Assembly: GCF_000716605.1 (NCBI RefSeq)
Contig: NZ_JNXE01000007.1
Coordinates: forward strand, 124,001-188,000
Source of the DNA: Streptomyces sp. NRRL F-525
GTDB lineage: Bacteria; Actinomycetota; Actinomycetes; Streptomycetales; Streptomycetaceae
DNA length: 64,000 nt
Direction: 5' to 3'
Part shown: piece after piece, positions 42,968 through 51,428 of the stretch
How the letters are laid out: the number at the start of each line of letters is the position of its first letter
Numbering within the stretch: the stretch's first letter is position 1
Made by a program: the position numbers and the translations under genes
Notes under the pieces: model-generated
What the model saw: only the letters and a program-made list of their open reading frames with translations
Told to the model about the DNA's origin: nothing
Databases searched by the model: none

Positions 42968-44152
42968 TCAGGACGCCGAATGGCGCTCGAAGACGAGGTC
43001 CCGCGCGGTGCCGAGCGCGGTGGCCACGGCGCCCAGCAGCACCGCGTCCTCGCCCAGCGCGCTGGGCACGATCTTCGGGCGGAGCGGAGTGAGCGCGCGG
43101 AGGTTCTCCCGCACCGGGCGCAGCAGGAGATCCACGCTGTGCCCGACCCCGCCGCCCAGGACGACCAGGTCCGGATCGAGGACGGCCGCGGCCGCCGCCA
43201 CTGTGTGCGCGATCCGCTCGCCCTCCAGCTCAACTGCCTTGATGGCGGCGGCGTTTCCCTGCCGGGCCGCGTCGAACACGGCCTTCGCGGTGAGCTGCTG
43301 CCCGCTCATGCCGAACCGGCGGGCGGCCTCCACGACGGCCACCCCGGACACCGCGTCCTCCAGCGTCTCCGGCTTCTGCCGCCCCGGCCACGGCAGGAAC
43401 CCGATCTCCCCGGCGCCGCCGTGCGCGCCCGTGAACAGCCGCCCCTCGCTGACCACTCCCATGCCGAGACCGGTGCCGATCATGATGTACGCGAACAGCC
43501 GGCTGCCCGCGCCGACGCCGTACGTGTACTCGCCGAGCGCCGCGAGATTCGCGTCGTTGTGCACCTCCAGCGGGACGCCCAGCTCCTCCCGCATCCGGTC
43601 GAACAGCCCGGCCCGGCCCCAGCCCGGCAGATGCATCGCGTACCGCACCCGGCGCCGCTGCTCGTCGTAGACACCGGGCGTGCCCACCACGGCGTGGACG
43701 ACCGCGGCCGGTCCGACCTCGGAGTTCGCGACCACCTGGTGGGCGGTGGCGACCACCAGCTCGGCCATGGCGCCCGAGCTGCGGGCCCGGTTGCGGACGT
43801 CCGCGCGGGCCACCACCTCGCCGTCCAGGTTGGCCACCGCGACCCGCAGCCAGCTGCGTCCGACGTCGATCCCGAGGGCGTAACCGGCGGACGGGTCGGG
43901 GGCGTAGAGCACGGCGGTCCGGCCGCGTTCGGGGGCCTGTGTACCGACCTCGTGGACCAGGCCCGCCTCCTCCAGCGCGGCGAGCGCGCTGGAGACCGTC
44001 GGCTTCGACAGGCCTGTCTCGCGGGCGAGTTGGGCGCGCGAGGCGGCACCCGAGGTGCGCAGCCGGTCGAGGAGCAGCCGCGCGTTCGTACTGCGCAGCC
44101 GCTGGCGGCTCCAGGGCTGGTCCGGTCGCTCCACGGCGTCACTGACGGGCAT
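42968..44152 (-). CDS. ROK-family transcriptional repressor (amino-sugar/chitosan type)
   Basis: A 394-aa ROK protein. A winged HTH (~15-75, NARLLLDRLRTSGAASRAQLARETGLSKPTVSSALAALEEAGLV) is fused to a sugar-kinase-fold domain: ALGIDVGRSWLRVAVAN as phosphate-1 loop, GTPGVYD, HNDANLAALGE, and MIGTGLGMGVVSEGRLFTGAHGGAGEIG. The ROK zinc motif CxCGxxGC is absent: after GEIG the sequence runs FLPWPG. ATG 44152 has GGAG nine bases upstream; 44171 is an alternative. By position and operator it should repress the GH2 gene, the divergent permease and itself, much as CsnR controls chitosan genes in S. lividans. Inducer presumably a glucosamine oligomer (inference). Confidence 0.88.
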   Translation of the reverse strand: MPVSDAVERPDQPWSRQRLRSTNARLLLDRLRTSGAASRAQLARETGLSKPTVSSALAALEEAGLVHEVGTQAPERGRTAVLYAPDPSAGYALGIDVGRSWLRVAVANLDGEVVARADVRNRARSSGAMAELVVATAHQVVANSEVGPAAVVHAVVGTPGVYDEQRRRVRYAMHLPGWGRAGLFDRMREELGVPLEVHNDANLAALGEYTYGVGAGSRLFAYIMIGTGLGMGVVSEGRLFTGAHGGAGEIGFLPWPGRQKPETLEDAVSGVAVVEAARRFGMSGQQLTAKAVFDAARQGNAAAIKAVELEGERIAHTVAAAAAVLDPDLVVLGGGVGHSVDLLLRPVRENLRALTPLRPKIVPSALGEDAVLLGAVATALGTARDLVFERHSAS

Positions 44153-44184
44153 CGCATCATTCTCCGGCATCGTGGACAGCCTCT

Positions 44185-44214
44185 TGACGAGTCTAGTAAG
44201 GCTCCTTAACTTTA
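44185..44214 (+). promoter_or_regulatory. APC permease promoter overlapped by ROK operator
   Basis: TTGACG (44185-44190), 17 nt, TAACTT (44208-44213). The operator at 44195-44214 occupies spacer and -10. On the minus strand it reads AAAGTTAAGGAGCCTTACTA, sharing the AAGTTA-x-G-x-AGC-x-TTACTA pattern (16 of 19 bases) with the GH2 site. Confidence 0.65.
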
Positions 44215-44294
44215 TCGCCCAGTCAGCCACCGGATACCGGCCCGCACGCCGCACCCCCCTTTCTCCCCAGTCACGCACCCCCTCAGGAGCCTCC

Positions 44295-45749
44295 ATGTCC
44301 GGCAGTCCGCCCCCAGACGGCGGGTTCGTCCGCCGCGTCGGCCTCTTCCAGGCCACCGCCATCAACATGAGCCAGATGTGCGGCATCGGGCCGTTCGTGA
44401 CGATCCCGCTGATGGTCGCCGCGTTCGGCGGTCCGCAGGCGGTGATCGGCTTCGTCGCGGGCGCGATCCTCGCGCTGGCCGACGGGCTCGTGTGGGCCGA
44501 GATGGGCGCCGCGATGCCCGGGTCCGGCGGCAGTTACGTCTACCTGCGGCAGGCCTTCCAGTACCGCACCGGGCGGCTGATGCCGTTCCTGTTCGTGTGG
44601 ACGGCGATGCTCTTCATCCCGCTCATCATGTCGACGGGTGTGGTCGGCTTCGTGCAGTATCTCGGCTATCTGGCACCGGACTTGGGCAAGACGTCCGGCG
44701 ACCTGATCGGCCTGGGCATGATCGCCGTGGTGATCCTGCTGCTGTGGCGCGGCATCGAGAACATCGCGCGCATCACCGCCGTGATGTGGGCGGTGATGAT
44801 CGCCGCGGTGTTCCTGGTCATCGTGGCCGCCGCGAGCGACTTCAGCGCGCACCTCGCCTTCACCTACCCGGCGCACGCCTTCGACCTGGGCAGCGACAAA
44901 TTCTGGCTCGGCTTCGCCGGCGGCCTGACCATCGGGATCTACGACTACCTCGGCTACAACACCACCGCGTACATGGGCGCCGAGATCAAGGACCCGGGCC
45001 GCACCCTCCCGCGCTCCATCCTCTTCTCCATCGTCGGCATCATGGCGATCTACCTGATGCTGCAGATCGGCACGCTGGGCGTCATCGACTGGCACCGGAT
45101 GACGAACGTGAACGACATCGCCTCCACCTCGGTGGCCTCGGCGGTCCTGGAGAAGACCTGGGGCAAGGGCGCCGCCGACACGGTCACCGTCCTGATCCTG
45201 ATCACGGCCTTCGCCTCGGTCTTCACCGGCCTCCTCGGCGGCTCCCGCGTCCCCTACGACGCGGCCCGCGAACGCGTTTTCTTCCGCCCCTACGCCAAGC
45301 TCCACCCCAAGCACCGCTTCCCGATGCTGGGCCTCGCCACGATGGGCGTGATCACGGCGATCGGCTTCCTCATCGGCCGCCACACGGACCTGGCGACCCT
45401 GATCCAGCTCCTGACCACGGTCATGGTCATCGTCCAGGCCCTGGCCCAGATCATCGCGCTCACGGTCCTGCGCAAACGCCAGCCGACCCTGCGCCGCCCG
45501 TACCGCATGTGGCTCTACCCCGTGCCGAGCATCATCGCCTTCGTCGGCTGGTGCGTGATCTACGGCTATGCCGACAAGAACTCCCCGGGCCGCCACCCCA
45601 TCGAGTGGTCCCTCGCCTGGCTCGCCCTCGGCTGCGTCGCGTTCGTCATCTGGGCCCACTTCGAGAAGGTCTGGCCGTTCGGCCCGAAGGAGATCACGGA
45701 GGAGTACCTCACGGAGACGACCCCGGACCCTGAACCCGCGGGCGCCTAG
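44295..45749 (+). CDS. APC-superfamily permease
   Basis: A 484-aa protein with twelve predicted membrane helices and CAGGAG before ATG 44295. The N-terminal FQATAINMSQMCGIGPFVTIPLMVAAFGGPQAVIGFVAGAILALADGLVWAEMGAAMPGSGGSYVYLRQAF is the classical amino acid-polyamine-organocation start. The helix-6/7 region GIYDYLGYNTTAYMGAEIKDPGRTLPRSI and the late GLLGGSRVPYDAARERVFF loop are also typical. The usual substrates are amino acids. Its control by the same ROK operator as an exo-glucosaminidase suggests it may instead import an amino sugar or a related amine; this is inference only. Confidence 0.88.
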   Translation: MSGSPPPDGGFVRRVGLFQATAINMSQMCGIGPFVTIPLMVAAFGGPQAVIGFVAGAILALADGLVWAEMGAAMPGSGGSYVYLRQAFQYRTGRLMPFLFVWTAMLFIPLIMSTGVVGFVQYLGYLAPDLGKTSGDLIGLGMIAVVILLLWRGIENIARITAVMWAVMIAAVFLVIVAAASDFSAHLAFTYPAHAFDLGSDKFWLGFAGGLTIGIYDYLGYNTTAYMGAEIKDPGRTLPRSILFSIVGIMAIYLMLQIGTLGVIDWHRMTNVNDIASTSVASAVLEKTWGKGAADTVTVLILITAFASVFTGLLGGSRVPYDAARERVFFRPYAKLHPKHRFPMLGLATMGVITAIGFLIGRHTDLATLIQLLTTVMVIVQALAQIIALTVLRKRQPTLRRPYRMWLYPVPSIIAFVGWCVIYGYADKNSPGRHPIEWSLAWLALGCVAFVIWAHFEKVWPFGPKEITEEYLTETTPDPEPAGA

Positions 45750-45943
45750 GCCCTGTTGACCCAGCCGGTCGCGGCCGGCACGTCCGCCGCGACATCGACG
45801 ACGGAGCGCCCGTCGGTCACCACTCGCACGGTGTCCACGGGCGCCCGCTCGTCCAACAGGCGTGCTTTACGGATGCTGTTGGCGAACGCGCTCCAACTCA
45901 CCGCGAATGTCGATCTGTTGAGGTGCGCGTGGTTCGCGGACAC
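45746..45943 (-). CDS. Doubtful 65-aa ORF in a 362-bp gene-poor stretch
   Basis: The region 45750-46111 between the permease and the kinase-like gene has no recognised feature except this minus-strand frame, starting at a GTG without a ribosome-binding site. The peptide (SWSAFANSIRKARLLDERAPVDTVRVVTDGRSVVDVAADVP) looks protein-like and could be a fragment of a decayed gene. Its stop codon overlaps that of the permease through a CTAG. I cannot name a family. Confidence 0.25.
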   Translation of the reverse strand: MSANHAHLNRSTFAVSWSAFANSIRKARLLDERAPVDTVRVVTDGRSVVDVAADVPAATGWVNRA

Positions 45944-46111
45944 GAGTCGCTGATAGCTGGGTGCAGCGCAATTCCCTTACGCGGTGGTCAAGTTGGCCTC
46001 GCTGATCAACGTTTGCCCCGCCCTCCGACAAGCAGTGCCTCCGCATGATCCATGCGAGCAGCGCGTCAAGCGATACTCGTGCGGTCGAACGATTTTGGGG
46101 AGGCGGGCCAC

Positions 46112-46846
46112 GTGGAGGAATCGGCGCTAGGCGGAGGCGCGATCAACGCGGTCGTACGGGTCGGGGAGACCGTACGACGCACTCCGGCGCCGCCGGAACG
46201 GTCGGCCTACGTGACCGGACTGCTCGGGCTGTTCGAGGGGCAACGGTGGTCAGGAGCACCGCGCTTCCTAGGCACGGACGAGCGAGGGCGGGAGGTGTTC
46301 CAGTACATCGAGGGCCGGGCGGCCGTAAGCCCCGACGAGTGCTCTGCCGCCCGCACCGACGACAGCCTGGTGCGCGTCGCGCGGCTCGTCCGGGCCTTCC
46401 ATGACCTGACGCACGGCACACCGCAGGCCGGTGACCAGGACGTTGTCTGCCACAACGACCTCGCCCCCAAGAACACCGTCTACGACAGCGCGTGGCACCC
46501 GCTGGCCTTCGTCGACTGGGACCTCGCCGCCCCCGGCGAGCGCGTCCACGACGTCGCCCACGTCTGCTGGCAGTACCTGGACCTCGGCCCGGGCATCACC
46601 GACGTGCCCGAGACCGCCCGCCGGATTGCGCTGATCTGCGAGGCGTACGGCCTTGACGACACCGGCCGGCTGCTGGACACGGTCCTCTGGTGGCAGGACC
46701 GGTGTTGGCGGGGCATCGAAGCCGGCGCCGAACGCGGCGAACCGGGCATGGTCGGTCTGCGGGCCAGTGGCGTCGTGGAGGAGATCCGGGACGCGTACGG
46801 CTGGGTGGCCGCGCATCGGCGCGAGCTGGGCGCGTTCCTGCGCTGA
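46112..46846 (+). CDS. APH/choline kinase-family phosphotransferase-like protein
   Basis: A 244-aa protein beginning VEESALGGGAINAVVRVGETVRRTPAPPERSAYV, a degenerate ATP-binding lobe. The catalytic loop is VVCHNDLAPKNTVY (H-N-D...N, where HGD is the norm) and the metal-binding segment FVDWDLAAPGERVHDVAHVCW. This variant is common in small actinobacterial phosphotransferases of unknown substrate. GTG 46112 follows GGGAGG; an upstream ATG at 46052 in the same frame is possible. Not evidence of drug resistance. It stands alone, with the ArsR-SRPBCC gene 102 bp downstream. Confidence 0.8.
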   Translation: MEESALGGGAINAVVRVGETVRRTPAPPERSAYVTGLLGLFEGQRWSGAPRFLGTDERGREVFQYIEGRAAVSPDECSAARTDDSLVRVARLVRAFHDLTHGTPQAGDQDVVCHNDLAPKNTVYDSAWHPLAFVDWDLAAPGERVHDVAHVCWQYLDLGPGITDVPETARRIALICEAYGLDDTGRLLDTVLWWQDRCWRGIEAGAERGEPGMVGLRASGVVEEIRDAYGWVAAHRRELGAFLR

Positions 46847-46889
46847 GGCGTCGTAGAAGATCGTCATGAATCGGGCGAAGCCGCTCACC

Positions 46890-46917
46890 TTGACATGCAG
46901 GTAACTGCCTGCATAAC
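46890..46917 (+). promoter_or_regulatory. Promoter with palindromic operator in the spacer
   Basis: TTGACA (46890-46895), 16 nt, CATAAC (46912-46917). The palindrome ATGCAGG/CCTGCAT (46895-46914, 6-nt centre) fills the spacer between the two promoter elements. A repressor bound there would block RNA polymerase, as expected for autoregulation by the ArsR-type product. Confidence 0.7.
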
Positions 46918-46948
46918 TTTGAGTGTGCGATCCGAACAGGACTCAGGG

Positions 46949-47719
46949 ATGGACGCGGTCTTCAAGGCCCTGGCCGACGAGACCCGCAGGCGTCTGCTGG
47001 ACCGGCTGCACGAGGAGAGCGGGCAGACGCTCGGCGAGTTGTGCGGGCGCATCGACATGACCCGTCAGTCGGTGACCCAGCATCTGGCCGTCCTGGAGGC
47101 CGCCAACCTGGTCAGCACGGTGCGGCGCGGGCGGGAGAAGCTGCACTACCTCAACCCGGTCCCGCTGCACGAGATGCAGGAGCGCTGGATCGACAAGTTC
47201 GAGCGCCCGCGCCTGCGCGCACTCGGGGCCCTGAAGCGACGAGCCGAGGAAGCCATGACCGACAAACCGACATTCGTCTACGTCACCTACATCGCGAGCA
47301 CCCCGGAGAAGGTCTGGGACGCGCTCACCGACGCCGACCTGACCGCTGTCTACTGGGGCCACAGCAATGTGTCCGACTGGCAGCCGGGCTCCCGTTGGGA
47401 ACATGTGCGCACGGACGGTTCCGGCATCGCCGATGTCGTCGGCACGGTGGTGGAGAGCGTGCGCCCGACCCGGCTCGTGACCACATGGGCCGCGCCGGAT
47501 AAGGAGGGGGAGGAGGACGCGTACTCCCGCGTCGTCTTCGACATCCGGCGCCACGAGGACATCGTGCGCCTCACCGTCACCCACGAGGATCTCGCCGACG
47601 AGGGCGAGCTGTCCGATGTGTCGGGTGGCTGGCCGGCCGTGTTGTCCAACCTGAAGTCGGTCCTCGAAACCGGCAGCCCCCTCCCGCAGGCGCCCTGGCT
47701 GGTGCCGGGCGGCCACTGA
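46949..47719 (+). CDS. ArsR-family HTH fused to SRPBCC (AHSA1-like) domain
   Basis: A 256-aa two-domain protein. Residues 1-85 are an ArsR winged helix (MDAVFKALADETRRRLLDRLHEESGQTLGELCGRIDMTRQSVTQHLAVLEAANLV), with no metal-binding CxC motif. Residues ~105-250 form an SRPBCC/AHSA1 helix-grip fold (TFVYVTYIASTPEKVWDALTDADLTAVYWG...DWQPGSRWEHVR). Such genes are often two adjacent ORFs; here an internal AEEAMTDKP junction, where a separate ATG could have started the second protein, marks the fusion point. The SRPBCC cavity probably binds a hydrophobic ligand that controls DNA binding. A leaderless GTG at 46925 is an alternative start fitting the promoter geometry. Confidence 0.85.
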   Translation: MDAVFKALADETRRRLLDRLHEESGQTLGELCGRIDMTRQSVTQHLAVLEAANLVSTVRRGREKLHYLNPVPLHEMQERWIDKFERPRLRALGALKRRAEEAMTDKPTFVYVTYIASTPEKVWDALTDADLTAVYWGHSNVSDWQPGSRWEHVRTDGSGIADVVGTVVESVRPTRLVTTWAAPDKEGEEDAYSRVVFDIRRHEDIVRLTVTHEDLADEGELSDVSGGWPAVLSNLKSVLETGSPLPQAPWLVPGGH

Positions 47720-47754
47720 AGGGGGCGTGGCTTCCTTCCGGATCCCGGGGGTTC

Positions 47755-48195
47755 CTACGGCTTGGGAGTGCTCCGCGCCGCCGTACCGGCACACACCAGG
47801 CCCAGCAGTACGGCCAGTCCGCCGATGATGACGTTGTTCAGGATGACGCCCTTGTCGGGGTGGCTGCCCACGATCCACGGGGAGACGATCATCCAGACAC
47901 CCAGGGCGCTCATCGCCCAGCTGAGGCCGTACATGCGTTCCGGCGCCCTGGTGAACCCGAGGGCCAGCAGGCCGATCGCGATGCCGACGATCAGGTTGTG
48001 CGGCACGAGCGCGGGCTGGCTCGTCGTGTAGTGGAGTATCCACGGGGATACGGCGCAGTACAGACCGAGCAGGAACACCGGTCCGTCCACGAGCGCCACA
48101 TCGCGTCCACCGAGCATGCGGGCGTAGCGCGCCTGCATTTCGGAGACATCAGGGTGGCTCGCCATGTCACCTCTGGTGTGCGAGACGTTGGCCAT
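47755..48195 (-). CDS. SPW-repeat membrane protein
   Basis: A 146-aa protein with four predicted membrane helices arranged as two repeats, each ending in an SPW motif: GLYCAVSPWILHYTTSQPALVPHNLIVGIAIGLLAL and GVWMIVSPWIVGSHPDKGVILNNVIIGGLAVLLG. A soluble N-terminus (HPDVSEMQARYARMLGGRDVALVDG) precedes. ATG 48195 is set by AAAGGAG; an upstream frame extension is rejected. SPW proteins are widespread in Streptomyces and of unknown function. It is transcribed in the same direction as the ECF sigma gene, 90 bp downstream of it. Confidence 0.87.
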   Translation of the reverse strand: MANVSHTRGDMASHPDVSEMQARYARMLGGRDVALVDGPVFLLGLYCAVSPWILHYTTSQPALVPHNLIVGIAIGLLALGFTRAPERMYGLSWAMSALGVWMIVSPWIVGSHPDKGVILNNVIIGGLAVLLGLVCAGTAARSTPKP

Positions 48196-48285
48196 GACTC
48201 GTCTCCTTTGACTTCGCTGGCCTGACCGCGTCTGGTGCGGTATGCGGCAAAAGCCGCTTTCCTCCATAGTGCTCTTATTTCACCT

Positions 48286-48888
48286 TTATGTGTAGTGGTC
48301 AGCCTGTTCGTCGCCCTGGAGGTGACGGCGCAACTGGTGGAGCCCGCGTCGGGCGTGACTCTTGACCGTGCCCAGCGGCCAGCCGGTGCGCCGCGCGATC
48401 TGGGTCTGGGTGAGGTCCTCGTAGTACGTCAGCCGCAGGACCCGCTGCTGGGGTGCGGGCAGTTTGGCCAGCTCGCCCAGGACCAGGACGCGGTCGAGAA
48501 CCGTGTCGGGCTTCCGGGCGGCGGGATCGGCGACGGCGAGCGAGGAGCCCGCGGCGGCCACGAGGTGCAGGCGACGGGTGCGGGCGGACAGCGCGTCGGC
48601 GATCGTGCGCCTGGTGATGCCCACGATCCAGCCGCCGATCGCGCCGCGCTCGGGACGGAAACCGCGCCGCCCGCGCCACACCCCGAGGAACACCTGCTGG
48701 GTCACGTCCTCGGCCTCCTTGGCGTCCCCCAGCGACCGCCGGGCCAGGCCGTGCACCAGGGGTGACCAGCGGTGATACACGGCGGCCAGACAGTCCTCGT
48801 CGCCCGCCACCAACCCCCTGGCCAGCTCCTCGTCGGTGCGCGAGTCCGTCGCGGGGCTTGGGCGGACGGCGGCGGGCTGCGGGCTCAT
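48286..48888 (-). CDS. ECF-type RNA polymerase sigma factor
   Basis: A 200-aa sigma-70-family factor with only regions 2 and 4. Region 2 is YHRWSPLVHGLARRSLGDAKEAEDVTQQVFLGVWRGRRGFRPERGAIGGWIVGITRRTIADALSARTRR. Region 4 is LPAPQQRVLRLTYYEDLTQTQIARRTGWPLGTVKSHARRGLHQLRRHL. GAGGAG precedes the ATG. No anti-sigma gene follows. It is divergent (102 bp) from a B12-binding MerR regulator, an arrangement resembling the LitS/LitR pair that governs light-induced genes in S. coelicolor, so it may be the sigma factor of the light/UV module to its right (inference). Confidence 0.87.
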   Translation of the reverse strand: MSPQPAAVRPSPATDSRTDEELARGLVAGDEDCLAAVYHRWSPLVHGLARRSLGDAKEAEDVTQQVFLGVWRGRRGFRPERGAIGGWIVGITRRTIADALSARTRRLHLVAAAGSSLAVADPAARKPDTVLDRVLVLGELAKLPAPQQRVLRLTYYEDLTQTQIARRTGWPLGTVKSHARRGLHQLRRHLQGDEQADHYT

Positions 48889-48990
48889 GGCTACGGCTCC
48901 TCACGCGTCGGTCGGTGACTGTCCGGTCATCGTGGGAGCCGGGGATCAAGGTCATCAACTCGCGTCGATTGTGCGTCGTATAGTCACTGG

Positions 48991-49971
48991 ATGAGTGAAT
49001 TGCCCGCCGACAGGGACGCGGCGCACGGGTCCACGGGCGAAGTGCCCCTGACGACCGGTGCGTTGGCCCGCCGGCTGGGCGTGGCGCCGACCACGCTGCG
49101 GTCCTGGGAGCGTCGCTACGGCATCGGTCCCGCGGTCCGCGCCGAGGGGCGGCACCGGCGCTGGACCCCGCGGGACGTGGCCCTGCTGGAGGAGATGTGC
49201 CGGCTGACCTCGTCGGGCGTACCGGCGGCAGAGGCGGCGCGGGTGGCGAAGGGGGCGGCCGGTTCGCATGCGGAGCCCGTGCCCGTACGGAACCGGACGT
49301 CGCGGGCCCCCGGCGCCCTGCCCCTCGGAGACGTGCGCCAGGAGTGCCGCGGCCTGGCGCGCGCCGCCGTCCGGCTCGACGCGCCCGCCGTCGAGCGTCA
49401 ACTGGCCGATGCCGTCGGCCAGTACGGCACCGTCGTCGCCTGGCAGGAGGTGATGATGCCGACCCTGCACGCGGTGGGGCGCAAGTGGGCGTCGTCCGGG
49501 GACCGTTACGTCGAGGTGGAGCACCTGCTGTCCTGGCACGTCTCCACCGCCCTGCGCCGGCACACCCCGCTTCCCGGGCCGCAAGCCGACGTCCCGCCCG
49601 TCGTCCTGGCCTGCGTGCCCGGCGAACAGCACACCCTCCCCATCGAGGCACTCAACGCCGCACTGGGTGAACTCGGCCTGCCCACAAGGATGTTCGGCGC
49701 CGCCGTACCCGCCGAGGCGCTCACCGCGGCGGTACGGCGGCTGGGCCCGGCGGCCGTCGTCCTGTGGGCGCAGGCACGCTCCACGGCGAGCCCGCCGCTG
49801 GCCCGGCACCTCGCCGACATCCGGTGGGGAGTGAAGGGCGCCAGGCGACAGCCCTCGGTGGTACTGGCCGGACCCGGCTGGTCCGGCGCTCAGGCCCCGG
49901 GCGCGGTGCGGCCGGTGACGCTCGCGGATGCCGTGGACACCCTGTCCGCGATGTACCAGGCACGGCACTGA
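48991..49971 (+). CDS. MerR-type regulator with cobalamin-binding domain (LitR/CarH-like)
   Basis: A 326-aa protein. An N-terminal MerR winged helix (~20-90, LTTGALARRLGVAPTTLRSWERRYGIGPAVRAEGRHRRWTPRDVALLEEM) is followed by a four-helix-bundle plus B12-binding fold. The light-sensing cap motif W-x9-EH of CarH appears as KWASSGDRYVEVEH, with one extra residue. The lower axial His is in CVPGEQHTLPIEAL. The protein could use adenosylcobalamin to release DNA on illumination. A TATAGT six bases before the ATG (48979-48984) suggests a leaderless transcript, although no good -35 is seen. It is convergent with a photolyase gene nine bases away. Confidence 0.85.
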   Translation: MSELPADRDAAHGSTGEVPLTTGALARRLGVAPTTLRSWERRYGIGPAVRAEGRHRRWTPRDVALLEEMCRLTSSGVPAAEAARVAKGAAGSHAEPVPVRNRTSRAPGALPLGDVRQECRGLARAAVRLDAPAVERQLADAVGQYGTVVAWQEVMMPTLHAVGRKWASSGDRYVEVEHLLSWHVSTALRRHTPLPGPQADVPPVVLACVPGEQHTLPIEALNAALGELGLPTRMFGAAVPAEALTAAVRRLGPAAVVLWAQARSTASPPLARHLADIRWGVKGARRQPSVVLAGPGWSGAQAPGAVRPVTLADAVDTLSAMYQARH

Positions 49972-49980
49972 GCGCGGACC

Positions 49981-51354
49981 TCAGTCACCCGCCCGGCCTT
50001 GCCTGAACCGCGCGAGCCCGTCCGCGAGTTCGACGATCGGATCCGGATAGTCGCCGAGCGCCGCCCGCTCAAGTCCCCTGAGTTTCCACGGCTCGTGTGC
50101 CAACGGGCCGTCCAGCTCGGCGAGTTCGGGCACCCAGCGCCGGACGTACGCGCCGTCCGGGTCGTACCGCTTCGCCTGAGTGACGGGGTTGAGGACCCGG
50201 TTGGGGCGTGAGTCGGTGCCGGTGCCCGCCATCCACTGCCAGTTGAGCTGGTTGTTGGCCACATCGCCGTCGACGAGCAGATCGAGGAAGTACCGGGCGC
50301 CGACGCGCCAGTCGACGTAGAGCGTCTTGGTCAGGAAGCTCGCCGTCAGCAGGCGCCCCCGGTTGTGCATCCAGCCCTCGTGGAGCAGTTGGCGCATCGC
50401 CGCGTCGATCAGCGGATAGCCGGTGCGGCCCTCCTTCCAGGCCGCGATGTCCTCGCGGGCCGTGCGTGCGGACCGCCAACGGTCGTGCTTCGTACGGTAG
50501 TCGGCGCCCGCGGCCGAGGGCCTGGCCGCCAGCACCTGCCGGTGGAAGTCCCGCCACGCGAGCTGCCGTACGAAGGCCTCGGGGCCCGGTCCTTCCAACT
50601 GCCGTGCCCGGTGGACCAGTTCGACGGGGGAGAGGGTGCCGAAGTGGAGATGGGGCGAGAGGTGGGAGGTGGAATCGGCGGCGAGGGCGTCGTGCAGGTC
50701 CTCGTACGACGCGATGCCGTCGCGCAGCCAACGGCCCAGCAGCTTGCGGCCGTTGGTCTCCCCGCCGGTCGCCAGTCCCGGTGACAGTCCTTCGACACCG
50801 GCGCGGGCGGGCAGTTCCTCGGAACCGACACCGTCGGGGACGCGCACCGTGCGCGGTGCGGCGAGCGGGGTGCGCAGGTGCTCCCCGGACCAGTGACGGA
50901 AGTACGGCGTGAAGACCGCGAAGTGGTCCGAGGAGGCCGGTGTCACCCCGCCGGGTGCGACGGCCGTGGTCACCGTGTCATGGACGTGCAGCCGCCGTCC
51001 CTCCGCCTCCAGCGCCCGCCGCAGCCGCTGCTCGCGCCGCCGCGCGTAGCCACTGACGTCGGCTGCCATGTGCACCTCGTCGGCGTCCGTCTCGGTGGCG
51101 ACCTTGCACACCTTGTCGACGACGTCACCGGACCGCAGCACCAGTCGGCCGCCCCGCTCACGCAGGCCGGTGTCGAGGTCGCGCAGACAGTCGGCGAGGA
51201 ACGCCAGCCGGTTGGGCGCGGCGAACCCGGCGTCCGTCACGCCCCGGTCGCGCACGAACAGGGGGACCACCTCGCGGGCCTCGGCGGCGGCGCGCAGCGC
51301 GGGATGGTCGTGCAGGCGCAGATCGGCGGTGAACAGGACGACCGAGACGTTCAT
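49981..51354 (-). CDS. phr: Class I cyclobutane-pyrimidine-dimer photolyase
   Basis: A 457-aa flavoprotein. The N-terminal antenna domain starts NVSVVLFTADLRLHDHPALRAA. The FAD-binding helical domain contains TSHLSPHLHFGTLSP, QLAWRDFHRQVL, GRTGYPLIDAAMRQLLHEGWMHNRGRLLTASFLTK, DWRVGARYFLDLLVDGDVANNQLNWQWMAGTGTDSRPNRVLNP (the NDWN-type Trp cluster) and WVPELAEL. It repairs UV dimers using light. ATG 51354 follows GGGAG. The downstream partner of the operon is the regulator's convergent gene; upstream (74 bp) lies the SDR/DUF2867 gene in the same direction, so the two are probably cotranscribed. Confidence 0.93.
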   Translation of the reverse strand: MNVSVVLFTADLRLHDHPALRAAAEAREVVPLFVRDRGVTDAGFAAPNRLAFLADCLRDLDTGLRERGGRLVLRSGDVVDKVCKVATETDADEVHMAADVSGYARRREQRLRRALEAEGRRLHVHDTVTTAVAPGGVTPASSDHFAVFTPYFRHWSGEHLRTPLAAPRTVRVPDGVGSEELPARAGVEGLSPGLATGGETNGRKLLGRWLRDGIASYEDLHDALAADSTSHLSPHLHFGTLSPVELVHRARQLEGPGPEAFVRQLAWRDFHRQVLAARPSAAGADYRTKHDRWRSARTAREDIAAWKEGRTGYPLIDAAMRQLLHEGWMHNRGRLLTASFLTKTLYVDWRVGARYFLDLLVDGDVANNQLNWQWMAGTGTDSRPNRVLNPVTQAKRYDPDGAYVRRWVPELAELDGPLAHEPWKLRGLERAALGDYPDPIVELADGLARFRQGRAGD

Positions 51355-51428
51355 GATGCGGACTCCGGGAGACGGGAAGAAGGGTCGGTGAGGTGCTTCC
51401 GGCGCGGAGGACCCGGCGGATGCGGCCG

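Noticed and set aside
42959..44209. 416-aa plus-strand ORF opposite the ROK gene
   Set aside because: Shadow frame; no recognisable domain and incompatible with the operator layout.
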